DNA from: Camellia lanceoleosa
Taxonomy: Eukaryota > Streptophyta > Magnoliopsida > Ericales > Theaceae
Assembly (NCBI GenBank): GCA_025200525.1
Contig: CM045758.1
Span: forward strand, 169,336,101-169,400,100
Reading direction: 5' to 3'
Length of the DNA: 64,000 bases
In this document: one piece after another, positions 35,840-47,280 of the stretch
Layout: each line of letters opens with the position of its first letter
Position numbering within the stretch: position 1 is the stretch's first letter
Position numbers and translations under genes: made by a program
Notes under the pieces: generated by a model
What the model was told of the DNA's origin: nothing
The model's input: the letters and a program-made list of their open reading frames with translations, nothing else
The model's database searches: none

Positions 35840-36576
35840 TATTGGCTATATATTTTGTATAGGCTAATCGCAACTTAACGCATGGCACGTAAAGGGTAAT
35901 TTGGGAGTCAATGCAAGTCTCTAATTAGCTTATAGACATGTGGCGATTCATATTGGTAATGGTAGTGCATTGCATGGAAGCGATTAGAAAGGCGCGGTGA
36001 CATAGCCCAACGGTTACTCACAATTCAAATTCAAATTCAAGAGGAAGCCTAACTACAAGAAAGACATCATTGGAAGCGAGATGGTTGAGGCCATAACCAA
36101 TGATTGTGAAGTGCATTTTAACGATTAGAAGTCCACTTCGACATTACTATTGAGAGTATAAATAGAAGAGAACGGCAAGAGAAGAGGGACCCAGGCTCAA
36201 ATTCAAAAACTAGTCATTTACTTCATATTTTTCTTTCCAGTCATTACATTTCCAGTTCTTCAATTCTTGTACTGCACTTCATTTCCTAGGAGTAGTTTCA
36301 AGTAGTCACTGTTGTAAACCTTTTCAAGGCTGGGTCATTCCATTGTAAGTTTTTATTTACTTAATGAAATTCAGTTTCTGAATTATTTTGTATCTGTGAT
36401 CATCTGTAAGTTTTTCCTAAACAAGCTACTAGTAAAAGTCCTCTTCATTGAGGCTGAAAGAATTTCAACATAATCGTCTAATAATTGGTTGGCAATTAAA
36501 ATTCTGTAAGGACTTATTGATCCTTGTTGGTATGCTCTAATTTACACAATTAACCTTCGAAGTCAAAAAGCCAACA
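35840..36576 (+). repeat. 3' LTR of gypsy element 1
   Basis: 737 bp, matching the 5' LTR throughout. It begins TATTGGCTATAT where the other copy has TGTTGG, so the terminal TG is mutated to TA, and ends CCAACA. The TATA box is at about 36155 (AGTATAAATAG). Differences from the 5' copy are largely C/T and G/A. Confidence 0.85.
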
Positions 36577-37108
36577 ATTCGGTAATCTATTTACTACAAG
36601 GAGCCACAAACTCATATTTGTGTAGCCGATGGTCTAATACCTCCTAGAACCATCAGCTTTCTATCTCTCGTGATCGATCTTATATTTACTAGAGCCACTC
36701 AATTTAAGAATATATTTAGAATTTAAAAATTCAAAAACTATATTCACCCCCCTAGCAAGTTGTCTCATCTTTACTTTCGAAAAGCAAAGTCACAGCAATC
36801 ATACATGCTATAATTGACACAAGGATAACATACTAATTGCCTCGATAAATTCAGATATCATCATGCAATCTTATGATTTCTTTTTAATCACACTTGACCT
36901 CTCTTGATCTTCCTTTAAGAACCTCGCAAGGTTTAAGGTTGTCGGTGGAAGAACATTTCTTGTTGTCACCTCTTGAAGCCATTTCTAAAAACTACAAATG
37001 CATTTCGCTATTACATTTTCCGAAACTAAACTTAACACTAGAAAATCCCAAAGTTAAAAATTTAATTCAAAATTGATCTTACCACTTACCTAGAATCGAA
37101 TATGGTTA
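36577..37108 (-). mobile_element. continuation of the copia element beyond the gypsy insert
   Basis: The ACTACTAGGAACCATCA-type repeat seen before 21513 continues here (TACTACAAGGAGCCACAAAC, CTCCTAGAACCATCAGC, ACTAGAGCCACTC), showing that the two flanks were once joined. A minus-strand ATG near 36986 (MASRGDNKKCSSTDNLKP) could be the gag start. If so, most of gag and the front of pol have been deleted, because integrase-like text appears only about 500 bp later on the joined sequence. Confidence 0.5.
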
Positions 37109-37208
37109 NNNNNNNNNNNNNNNNNNNNNNNNNNNNNNNNNNNNNNNNNNNNNNNNNNNNNNNNNNNNNNNNNNNNNNNNNNNNNNNNNNNNNNNNNNNN
37201 NNNNNNNN
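37109..37208. other. assembly gap of 100 N
   Basis: Exactly 100 N, the customary filler for a join of unknown length. The missing copia 5' LTR and the 5' exons of the NAC gene may lie here or may have been lost. Confidence 0.98.
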
Positions 37209-38586
37209 AAGTTTTGGATTTAACCATATTAAATTGATAAGAGTTTGAGAAATGGTTTACAAATGATTATGAAATTATGTTTTCAAAAGTATATTCATGT
37301 TTTTGATCAAACCATACTAGACCCCAAGTTACGAAAATAAGTTTGAAACCATTTCTATGAAATTAGAAGTTCGAAAATAGTAGACCGCTTCGAGCGGTAA
37401 GTTACCGCTCAAGTGCACTTTGAAGGCAACCGAGAAATGTTTTTGTAGGTCTGAAAATACTATGAACCCATGTTCACCGCTTGAGCGGTCACCTTGTTTG
37501 TTACATTTTGGAAAATCAGTCTGTGTTTGTATTTTCATTCTCATTTTTTTCCAAGTATTTCTAGGCATGATTTAAGCCTCATGAGAGATTAATGAGCAAC
37601 AATTGACACAAATAAATGAATAAGAAAGAGAAGTTATATGTGATAAAAAGAGTAATATTTGTGTTTCGACATGTTTATGTGCTTTGTGTTGGTTAGATGT
37701 CCAAAGAGTTATATCGATACAATCTACTGTGAATAACGTTGTTGTAAAGATATATTCATATGAATTATATTCGAAATGTTACTTGATAAGTTATGATTTT
37801 TGAAATGATAAGTTGTTTAAGTGAATGAATGTCCAATTTTTGAATCTATTATGGCATCCAAAGGAAGTTCCAAGTCATGAGGGACATCATGTTAATGCGG
37901 GTTCAAGACATATGTGATTACGAGATCTCGCTAATCACTTGACAAAGTAGTGTTATGTTTGATAATCGGTGTCTGGGACTAATTATTCTAGTCGGAAGAC
38001 TGATATGTTATGTTCTGTTAGATGTACCATTATTATGTTCAGATATGAGACTGATTTGTTATATTTTTTTTACGTGTATGATATGCTTGGAATTCGTTCA
38101 CTAATCCCTTTACCTTAATATTATTCATTGGGCTCCAGCTCACTGTGTTATTTATGTAAGTAGGTGATCAGGCTCGTGACTAGGCCTAGAGCTTTTGCCT
38201 AGACTCTGTCTTGTCAGCCAACCTATGTGCCTCCTATGGAGGTTCCGAATATGTCAAATGGTCATGGCTATATGATTAAAGTTTACGTTTTTGTTTTCTT
38301 GTTTTGGTTAAGCAAGTTTTTATTTATTTTGTAAATAGACTTAAATTTCCTTTTTGTCTTATCTGTACAAATGTGATGACGTAAGTGTGATGTATGATAT
38401 ATGTATATAAAGCTTAAAATTTTTTTGTCCCATATATGTCTGCACAACTCAGTGGATATTGTATATTTGTTATTTGCTTCCGCTAGCCCCAACTAATTTG
38501 ATTTCTGTTTAAGAGGTCTTCGGTAATTTACAGATTACTGGTCAGTTACGATACTAGACCTATCGGAGCGGGTTTGGGTCATGACA
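37209..38586 (+). mobile_element. 3' part of an LTR, cut by the gap
   Basis: It ends GGGTTTGGGTCATGACA at 38586, the style of ending seen in long gypsy (Del/Tekay-like) LTRs. It carries GCTCGAGCGGT-like palindromes at 37387-37490 and the CACTAATCCCTTTACC phrase (38099) also present in the 8782-10806 segment. The beginning is missing, and no internal retroelement sequence follows, so it may be a solo LTR. Confidence 0.4.
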
Positions 38587-39030
38587 ATTGCGCACCTTCT
38601 TGCATGATGATAATGCAACTATTAAGCCATGATGATAATGAGATAAGTAGGGTTGTACACACCTCATGTTGTTCATTAAAAAGCCATTTTGTATGCAAAG
38701 GAAGAAAAGAGACAAAGAAATTAAAAAAAAAAAACCAAATAATGCCTCAACCATGCCAATAATAGTAGTAGTAGCCTTTAATAATTTGTTTTCCAATTCA
38801 CCAAGCGGAATGTACATATGTACCATCCTCTTCTAAATTTGGAGATGTGAAAGAAATCTTTTGTTTTGTTTTGTTTTGTTTTTTTATTTTTTTTTTGGGC
38901 TAGTAGGGAATTACTAAGATTACACCAAAAGGGCCGCATTTGTTCCATAAATTTGAATTTTGAATTTCTGACATTCTCAGAGTTCCAAGGGATAACTACA
39001 TATGTACATTCCACATCTTAGAAAGGGTAT
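38587..39030. other. intergenic stretch
   Basis: No gene seen. Two TACATATGTAC palindromes at about 38812 and 38998 lie in opposite surroundings (GAATGTACATATG and CATATGTACATTCC), suggesting an inverted repeat of about 200 bp. Confidence 0.4.
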
Positions 39031-39655
39031 ATGCGTACATTCTAGCATAACAATCTTGTTTGGCACTAGAAGGGCGAACAAACTGACTTGGATCCAATCT
39101 TCGTTTCGTCCTTCTCTTTCTTCAACTTGGACCCAATGTGCTTCTTCTTCAATAATTGACAATGAAAGACTAAGAAGAGAATGGCGTGCCTAAGACGTGC
39201 CTGAGAATGGCTGGAAAGAAGATGCCGTAGCTGAGATGAAAAGAATAAGAGTTTTTTTGAATTGATTTTATATTAAAATTATTATTTGGGTGTACCATAA
39301 AATTAAAATATTATATATTCAAGGGTAATTTGTGGAAATTAATAGGTGTATTGAGGATAAGTTGTATATTTAAATAATTTAATAGAAGTACTGAGGAATT
39401 AGACGCGCTAATTGATTTTTTTGGGTGTAAATAGATACCCCTACCCTACCAAACCAAATTTCTTAATTCTATATTATATTAACACTTCAAATAAGCTCAA
39501 TTTTTTTTATTGCTTGAGGCTCAGTTTAAGAGGTCCCAAAAACTTTCTGTTGGGCCCAATAAATATGTAAGTATTATTAGGCTTAATTAGAAATTTATAT
39601 ATTCAGTCGAAACAAATTAAAATATATATAAATATATATTATATAATTAGTCTAA
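39031..39655. repeat. unit X, copy 1 (local duplication)
   Basis: The phrases AACAATCTTGTTTGGCACTA, GACTTGGATCCAATCTTCG, GAATGGCTGGAAAGAAGATG and GTTGGGCCCAATAAATATG occur in the same order here and at 44380-44985 and 46135-47150. No coding frame is conserved among the copies. Confidence 0.8.
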
Positions 39656-39730
39656 ATGAAATCTCATGTCAACAACCCACCGCCTTACCAAAGCAAAAAC
39701 TTCTTTTTTTCTTCTTCTTCTTCTTCTTCT

Positions 39731-39783
<53 letters not shown>

Positions 39784-42700
39784 CAAATTTTAATAGAATA
39801 AACAACTTTGTCTTAATTTTTTTGCCTTCTCTCCTTATCATATTTTAATTGAATAATTTTATCCAAATTTCTTCATCTTAATTTTGTTTGTCATAATTGT
39901 TTTGCCCTCTCTCTTTATCATAGTTTAAGTGAATAATTTTTCCCCCAATTTTGTTTGTCCTAATTTTGTTCCAATAATTTGTGTTTCGCTATCGGACAGT
40001 CAATGGATTGTGATTTATATGGATTGTGATTGTATTATCAGATATCAATGTATAATGTTAGTTGTGTTGATTATTGCTAAATTATACAATAAGATCATAT
40101 TTTATCTTCTTTTAATGTTTGTAATGATTTCTCCGTTTCTTAATATATAAAAGTAAATTTTAATTTATAATTTTAATGATTATAATTGTAAGGAAACTTT
40201 TTGGGGCTACGTACTAACCATTAAAAAACTAAAAATTAACATATATCAAGCCACATATAAATCAAATTGTGATTTTTTTATTTTTTTACATCTTAAACAT
40301 TTTCCTTAATTATCTGATCTCCTCCATGTGGTGTTCTTTGGGTGCTCTTTCATTCCAATTTCATCAGTTTTCCATTCAACTCCTGAAATAACTACAAAAT
40401 ATAAAAATAAATAAAATAAGGCTAAATTAAATATAAAATAGGTCTAATAAAATACAATTTAAGGATATAAAATATGCACAATAATAGACACCAGTAAATT
40501 TTTTCGTTGCGCTATTAGTTTAAGAGATTGTTTGTGATAATCTAAATAAGTGTATTTTTTAAATTTCTACAAAAAGATATGCAAAAAAGTAGAAGTGATT
40601 TAGGAGATGCCAAACAAACTCTCAATTCCTAGAATACTCAATAATTAGACCATATCCAACCAAGACTCAAATCTTTTATCAAATTTGTTGAAAATTTGAT
40701 GAAAACGATATTCCAATCGTTTCACCAAATTGATATCAAATGAAGGAAGCCCTAACTTTTTTTTTTTTTTTTATCAAATTAGGGAAACGTTTAACCTTTC
40801 ATCAAATCTCACAAGTGATGATCGTTGGTGAACCACCAGATAGATGCTCGGCCGTCAACCAAGTGGGCGACCGGATTGGAAAAAATTTGAAGAAAATTTA
40901 CATTAGGCCGGACGACCATCCAAACATCCTTCCTGTCATCCTCTCGGTCAACTAGTTATTCGATGAAAATTAAAAATTTAGCATTAAAATACTAGATAAA
41001 ATTTTTAATCCAAATTTTACTAAAATTTAACCAAAAAAAAAAAAAAAGAGGTTGAAAATAATGCTAGTCATACAATGGGCTGAAGTGGTGACAAGTTGTA
41101 CATTCTTAACAGAAAATATCCACAGCGGCCAATCAATTGGTCCAGTTGCTGAAACAAAGTCTGTACATTGTACATTGTACACACAAACTATCCACATCAG
41201 TGATTGACAACAAGTGATTGACCAACACAGTACAATGTATATTACACAGAAAATATTCACATCGGCTTCACATGCTTTTTTTTCTTTTTCTTTTTATCAC
41301 ATGACATGAAGATCAACTATCTTCATCATCTGCTGGTATAAATTGAGAATGATGGTGGATCAGTCCCTTTAAACCTACCATTGATATGAATTTTTCCACT
41401 TTGAAAATGCCTGGTTTCTCCCTCAAATCCAAAACTAACTACCATGTTCGATCCATTAGCTCGCAGGCTCGATCACACCCAACCACTCTCTGAATCGAAC
41501 AAGAGCTCAACAAACTAAAGATATGGAAATCATCATCCTCTTCATCAAATGCAGAGACTATTCGCATTGGCTTAACTGGCCTCGGAGATCTGTACATATG
41601 CATTGAACAACTTCTTTCTCTGCCACTCACCCAACAAGCTCAAAAAAACCAAAAACGGGTGATCAAATTGTTAGAAGATTCCGTTAAATGCATAGATATA
41701 TGCAGCAACACAAGGGATTCAATTTTGGAAATAAAGTCAAATCTTCAAACCCTTCAATCCGCTCTTTGGAGAAGAAAAATCGGTATTGCTATCAACGATT
41801 ACAAGTGCTCTAGTAAGAAGATGAAGAAGGAAGTTTCAAAATCACTCGCGGAATTGAAGAAATTCGATAGCAAATTACAGGTCTCTAATCTATCAGATTC
41901 AGATGAGAACATGTTTGCAGTGGTTAGAGAAGCGAGTTTGATCACGATTTCGATCTTCGAATCGCTCTTGTTGTTTCTTTGCGCGCCATTGGGGAGGCCG
42001 AGGACTAGAAAATGGTCATTGGTTTCGAAAATGGCGAGCGGAGAAGATTTGATGTTTTATTGTTTGGAGAGAGATGGTGAGGGGGAGAGGATTGAACGTG
42101 TACAGGCAAGGTTGGAGGATTTGAATGGAAGTATTGAAGGAATTGAGAGTGGATTGCAGTGTCTTTTTAGGCATTTGATCCGCACCAGAGTCTCTCTTCT
42201 TAATATACTTTCCAGTTAGGACTAATACTGTAATTTTAATGGCGGCGTAGATTATTTGTGTCTATAGAGATATGTACATGAATCACAATGTATATTGTAT
42301 TGTATAGTAACGAGAATGATATTCGATGTCTTGATTAGTTTGAAATCAACTCTGTTCTTAAATTCTTTTTTTTGTGATTTTTTTTTTTTTATAAAACAAT
42401 TTATAAATAAGTGTGACTTAAAATAAATCTTAGAATTTAAAGTTAAGGCTCGTGGGTTTTAACAGTTTACGACTTAGATTAGACTAACCCATCCTAGCCC
42501 CTTAATATTCTAGTCCTTAGGACTTAAAAATATAAGCTTTGGCTTGGGGCCAGGCTTGACCCATATGAACCTGGACTTTAATTTTTAGAAGTAAGTTAAT
42601 TAATTAATTACAAATTAATAGAAATAGATATTATTATTATAATATAAAATTTTGAAATCGAATTACATATTAAATGATAAAAAAAAACTATTTATTAAAA

Positions 42701-42800
42701 TATATTATTACATCAATACATTTATTGTTATTAATTTCATAGTTTGTGTGATACACTTATATATATATATATATATAATTTTTATCTTGTTTTGTTAAAG
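39656..42800. repeat. unit Y, copy 1 (carries DUF241 copy A)
   Basis: It runs from CTCATGTCAACAACCCACC through a (CTT)n(CT)n(TA)n microsatellite (39703-39783), AT-rich DNA, the DUF241 gene, and its 3' flank to about 42800. It is repeated at 47156-49394 plus 60737-61735, where a retrotransposon splits it. The two copies differ by many substitutions and small indels, so the duplication is old. Confidence 0.85.
41407..42219 (+). pseudogene. DUF241 / BPS1-like protein, copy A, one premature stop
   Basis: Single-exon frame of 270 codons. It starts MPGFSLKSKTNYHVRSISSQ, the usual N-terminal pattern of plant DUF241 proteins. Then come a Ser-rich stretch (KSSSSSSNAE), GLGDLYICIEQLLSLPLTQQ, KLLEDSVKCIDICSNTRDSI, LQTLQSALWRRK, and a helical C-terminal half ending HLIRTRVSLLNILSS. 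Family members are about 280-300 residues; molecular function is not established. The one flaw is TGA at codon 29 (41491-41493), where copy B has CGA (Arg): a C-to-T change at a CpG. If the stop is real, the product would be cut to 28 residues; re-initiation at the in-frame ATG at 41659 would give 186 residues without the N-terminal motif. It may be a recent pseudogene or a sequence error. Confidence 0.8.
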
Positions 42801-43195
42801 AGTAATACTATATATCATAAAAAATATATGGAGCACTTACCAATACGTCTCATATACAAAATTCAAAATCTATCTAATCGTAAAACAAAATACTTGCACT
42901 AATTAGTCTTACATATTTTTAATTGTTACCAAAAACTCTTTTTATTTTTTATTTTTTATTTTTATTACTTTAAAAATGCGGCTACATCTAACGACTTCCA
43001 TTAGACTCATGAAAAACTCGCCGGAATATTCAACATTACTGGGAAGTCGCCAAAGCATCACCGGAAGTTCCCCGGAGTGTTTTGAGTATCGCCGAAAGTT
43101 CACTGGGGTATTTTGAACATCACTGGAAAATGTCAAGAACATCATCGAAGACTCATCGGAATATTCAGAATATGGCCCCTCCCTCCCCAAAAAAA
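42801..43195. other. AT-rich spacer with a degenerate minisatellite
   Basis: At about 43010-43170 a GC-richer block repeats every 40 bp or so around CATCACCGGAAGTT, TATCGCCGAAAGTTC and CATCACTGGAAAAT. The minus-strand ORF there is only the repeat read through. It is not present in the second Y copy. Confidence 0.5.
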
Positions 43196-43926
43196 AAAGA
43201 TTAAATGGAGAAATTATAGTTAAAAAAACATAACAACAACAAACAGCAATAGGAAAAAGTATATATTATTTTTCCATTTTTGTAGGGTTTAAGTAAATAA
43301 TCTATAATATTGATCAAACAGAAAAATAAGTTTTGAAACTGTAAAATGTTACAGTTTCAAAGCTTTATTTTATTAAGCTAGAAAATATGTTATGAAGCTA
43401 AAATTTATGATTCTAAAGAATGTTATGAAAGCAAAATTTTGCGGTTTTAAAGCATGATTCATTTGACGCTTAAAAAGTGAAATCAAAAGTTTCTGGTTTT
43501 CACCGCCTATAACTAAAACTTAAAAACAATTTATTCAGAATTTGAAATTTTTCTCCATTAAAACAGAAAAATACACCTATGTAACAGAGAAAAGGTAGAA
43601 AAATTGAGAAATCGAAGGAAATGATAGATACAAAAAGAATATTATACTTTGACAACTATTTTTGGTTTAGATCTAGTTGGATCTCATGTAGATCTACTCA
43701 AATCTGATGTAGATCTCATCTTTTCCACCGTCGATGAGGATAATGTCGATTGGTTGGTGGTTCTTAGGTGAACCCTAATCAATGGTGGTCGTCGGTCACA
43801 TGGTGACTATATATTAGAAAGAGAAAGAGAATAAGAAATGTGTGATCACCTGTTGTGGACATGACAAATAGAAGGAAAAGAAAAGCAGAAAAAAAGAGAG
43901 GAAAACAAAAAGAACAAAACAAAAAG

Positions 43927-43969
<43 letters not shown>

Positions 43970-44270
43970 TGTGTAGAACTTTTGGGTCTACTCAAAAAGT
44001 TGTTGGATTAAATAGTGTACACAGATTTCAAACATGACCTACAGGTAATTTCTCCAAAAAATATCATGAAAAAATTTTATGAAGATTCTTCACTATTGGA
44101 TTACATACACAATAAAACATTACACACTAATCAAATAATGAAAATTCTTTATAAAATATTTTATGATATTTCTTTCATTATATTTAATACTATTCTTTAT
44201 TAAAAAAACCATATGTAACAAAAAGATGAGTGAGATAAAGGGAGAGAGTAATACAATTTTTTTTTTTTTT
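43196..44270. repeat. unit Z, copy 1
   Basis: It begins TTAAATGGAGAAATTATAG and contains TTTGGTTTAGATCTAGTTGG and a (GA)n run at 43929-43963. It matches 44985-46020 (for example GTGTGATCACC(T/G)GTTG, 43841 and 45636). Together with unit X the Z-X pair makes a tandem repeat of about 1.75 kb. Confidence 0.8.
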
Positions 44271-44984
44271 TAGATGGCATATGAGTTGGACTTCGAAATA
44301 ACCCATTGGAACAGGCCTCACCTTCCAACTCAAGCTCATTCCGTATATTTTAAGGCCGAACCTTGGCCAAGCTAAATCTTAATGTACAATCTTGTTCGAC
44401 ACTGGAAGTCCGAACAAGCTGACTTGGATCTAATCTTGGTTTCGTCTTTCTCTTTCTTCAACTTAGACCCAATGTAGTTTTCTTCAGTGGTTGACAATGA
44501 AAGACTGAAAAGAGAATGATGTGCCTGAGACATGCCTAAGAATGGCTGGAAAGAAGATGTCGTAGTTGAGATGAGAAGAATGAGGGTTTTTTTTTCAATT
44601 GATTTTATATTAAAGTTATTATTTGGGAATACCATAAAATTAAAATATTATATATTTAAGGGTAATTTATGGAAATTAATAGATCTATGGAGGACAAATT
44701 ATATATTTAAATAATTTAATAGGAGTATTGAGAAATTTGACATACTAATTGATTTTTTGGGTGTAAATAAAACCCCCTACCCCACCAAATTTGCTATATT
44801 ATATTAAAACTTGAAATAGGCCTAATTTTTATTTTATTTTATTTATTTTATTTTTTTATTGCTTGAGGCACAGTTTAAGAGGCCCCAAAAAAATTCTGTT
44901 GGGCCCAATAAATGTATAAGTATTGTTAGGCTTAATTAAAAATTTATATATTCAATCCAAACAAATATATAAGTATATATTATT
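44271..44984. repeat. unit X, copy 2
   Basis: Matches copies 1 and 3. It preserves the empty sites for two small transposons present in copy 3: GACATACTAATTGATTTTT at 44729 and CCCAATAAATGTATAAG at 44904. A leading part (GAGTTGGACTTCGAAATAAC) is shared with copy 3 and with 61976. Confidence 0.8.
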
Positions 44985-46020
44985 AAATGGAGAAATTATA
45001 GTTAAAAAATATAACAACAATAAACAGTAATGGGAAAAAGTATATATTATTTTTCAATTTTTGTAGGATTTAAAAAATAATCTGTAATATTGATCAAACT
45101 AAAAAGTAAGGTTTGAAACTGTAAAATGTTAATAGTTTCAAACCATTATTCTATTAAGTTGGAAAACATGTTATGAAACTGAAAAATTTAACAATTCTAA
45201 AGAATGTTATAAAACTGTAAAATTTTGCAGTTTTAAAGCATGATTCATTTCAGCACCAAAAAAGCTGAAACTTTAAAATTTTACAGTTTTCACCACCTGT
45301 AACTAAAACTTAAAAACAACTTATTCAGAATTTGAAATTTTTCTCCATTAAAATGGAAAAATAGACATGTGTAACAGAGAAAAGGTAGAAAAATTGAGAA
45401 ATCAAATGATAGATATAGAAAGAATATTGTACTTCGGTAACTATTTTTGGTTTAGATCTAGTTGGATCTCATGTAGATCTACTCAAATCTGATGTAAATC
45501 TCATCTTTTTCACCGTCAGTGAGGATGAAGTCACAAGTTGATGTCGGTGGTTGGTAGTTGCCAGTGAACCCCAATCAATGGTGGTCGTCGGTCACTAATG
45601 ACTATATATTAGAAAGAGAAAGAGAATAAGGAAGGTGTGATCACCGGTTGTTGGACATGACAAAGAGAAGGAAAACGCAGAAAAAAAAGAGACAAAAAGC
45701 AAAGAGTGAGAGAGAGAGGAGAACGTGTAGGGCTTTTGGGTCTACTCAAAAATTTGTTGGATTAAATAGTGTACACATATTTCAAACAGGACCTACGGGT
45801 AATTTCTCCAAAAAATGTCATGAAATTTTTTTTATGAAGATTCTTCACTATTGGATTACATACACAATAAAACACCACACACTAATCAAATAATGGAAAA
45901 TCTTTATAAAATATTTTATGATATTTCTTTCATTATATCTAATATTATTCTTTATTAAAAAAACCATATGTAACAAAAAGATGAGTGAGATAAAGGGAGA
46001 GAGTAATACGGCTTTTTTTT
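44985..46020. repeat. unit Z, copy 2
   Basis: Same order of phrases as copy 1, with a shorter GA run near 45706-45720. No conserved coding frame. Confidence 0.8.
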
Positions 46021-46507
46021 TTAGATAGGCATAGGAGTTGGACTTCGAAATAACCCATTGGAACAGGCCTCACCCTCCAACTTAGGCTCATTCCATATAT
46101 TTTAAGGCCGAACCCTAGCCAAGCTAAATCTTAATAAACAATCTTGTTCGACACTGGAAAGCCGAACAAGCTAACTTGGATATAATCTTCATTTCGTCAT
46201 TCTCTTTCTTCAACTTAGACCCAATGTACTTCTTCTCCAGTAATTAACAATGAAAGACTGAGAAGAGAATGACGTACCTGAGACATGCCTAAGAATGGCT
46301 GGAAAGAAGATGTCACAGCTAAGATGAGAAGAATGAGAGTTTTTTTTTTTTTTTTATTTGATTTTATATTAAAGTTATTATTTGGGTAAACCATAAAATT
46401 AAAATATTATATATTCAAGGGTAATTTATGGAAATTAATAGGTGTATGGAGGATAAATTATATATTTAAATAATTTAATAGGAATACTGAGAAATTGGAC
46501 ATACTAA

Positions 46508-46740
46508 GCCTCCGTTTGGGAAGTGAGTTGGCTTTTTGGCTTTTTTAGCCTAGGGCTAAAAAGCCTGGTTTGGGAAGAACTTTTTGGCATTTTGGCTTTT
46601 TTGACTTTTTTTGTGAGAGAGGAGTGTAATGATTATGGGTTAGATTTGATGTTTTGTTTTTTGTGACTAAAATAGCCTATGTTGTTTTTTGTGGCTATTT
46701 TAGCCTCTAACCCACCAAAACCAACTTCCCAAACTATGCC
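46508..46740. mobile_element. Tourist-like (PIF/Harbinger) MITE
   Basis: 233 bp, starting GCCTCCGTTTGGGAAGTG. Its far end reads, in complement, GGCATAGTTTGGGAAGTTGG. It is flanked by TAA on both sides (46505-46507 and 46741-46743), while the paralogous empty site at 44737 has a single TAA. A 3-bp TAA duplication and the G-TTTGG terminus are typical of PIF/Harbinger MITEs. Confidence 0.85.
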
Positions 46741-46894
46741 TAATTGATTTTTTGGGTGTAAATAGAAACCCTTACCCCCACCAAATTTGTTAATTCTATA
46801 TTATATTAAAACTTGAAATAGACTGAGTTTTTTTTTTATTGCTTGAGGCTTAGTTTAAGAGGCCTCAAAAAAAATCTGTTGGGCCCAATAAATA

Positions 46895-47072
46895 TAGAAA
46901 AATGTTTGGAAGCTCTAAACTATGTGCTCTAAAGGAGCTCTAAGGGGTGGGTTCTACTCATTGATGTGATGTTTTGGCTTTAATTTGTTTTAATATTTTA
47001 TTTTTTTTGAATTTTCACCTCATTAGTGCTTAATTAGTGCTCCAAAATTAGAGGGATGAATCATTGTTGATA
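46895..47072. mobile_element. hAT-like MITE
   Basis: 178 bp absent from X copies 1 and 2. It is flanked by the 8-bp repeat AATAAATA (46887-46894 and 47073-47080), the size made by hAT transposases. The ends TAGAAAAATG and the complement of CATTGTTGATA are imperfect inverted repeats. The flanking repeat is low in complexity. Confidence 0.6.
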
Positions 47073-47155
47073 AATAAATAAGTATTGTTAGGCTTAATTA
47101 AAATTTTACATATTCAATCCGAACAAATTAAAATATATATTATATAATTAGTCTA

Positions 47156-47243
47156 AATAGAGTCTCATGTCAACAACCCACCACCTTACCAAAACAAAAA
47201 CTTCTTTTTTTCTTCTTCTTCTTCTTCTTCTTCTTCTTCTTCT

Positions 47244-47280
<37 letters not shown>

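Larger units (their letters stand above)
21513..36576 (+). mobile_element. Ty3/gypsy element, Tat/Ogre-like, 15 kb, nested in copia
   Basis: Two LTRs (21513-22264 and 35840-36576) bound gag, protease, RT, RNase H, a second (archaeal-type) RNase H and integrase in Ty3/gypsy order. These are followed by about 6 kb of 3' DNA holding antisense coding remnants. The second RNase H plus the long 3' region point to the Tat/Ogre group. Every gene has stops or frameshifts. The LTRs differ by roughly an eighth by eye, so insertion is old. The flanks AATCA and ATTCG match only 3 of 5, so no clean target duplication is claimed, but the repeat phrase of the host copia element continues on both sides. Confidence 0.85.
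46021..47155. repeat. unit X, copy 3, with two MITE insertions
   Basis: Matches 44271-44984 but is longer by two blocks, at 46508-46740 and 46895-47072, each flanked by a short direct repeat and absent from copies 1 and 2. Confidence 0.8.

Noticed and set aside
21508..36581. 5-bp target duplication of gypsy element 1
   Set aside because: AATCA against ATTCG matches only 3 of 5; could be decay or a shifted boundary, so not claimed.
39647..39848. ORFs across the CTT/CT/TA microsatellite on both strands
   Set aside because: Low-complexity translation (poly Ser/Leu or Arg/Glu) only.
42942..43190. Minus-strand ORF of 82 codons
   Set aside because: It reads through the 40-bp minisatellite; no homologous frame in the other duplicate.
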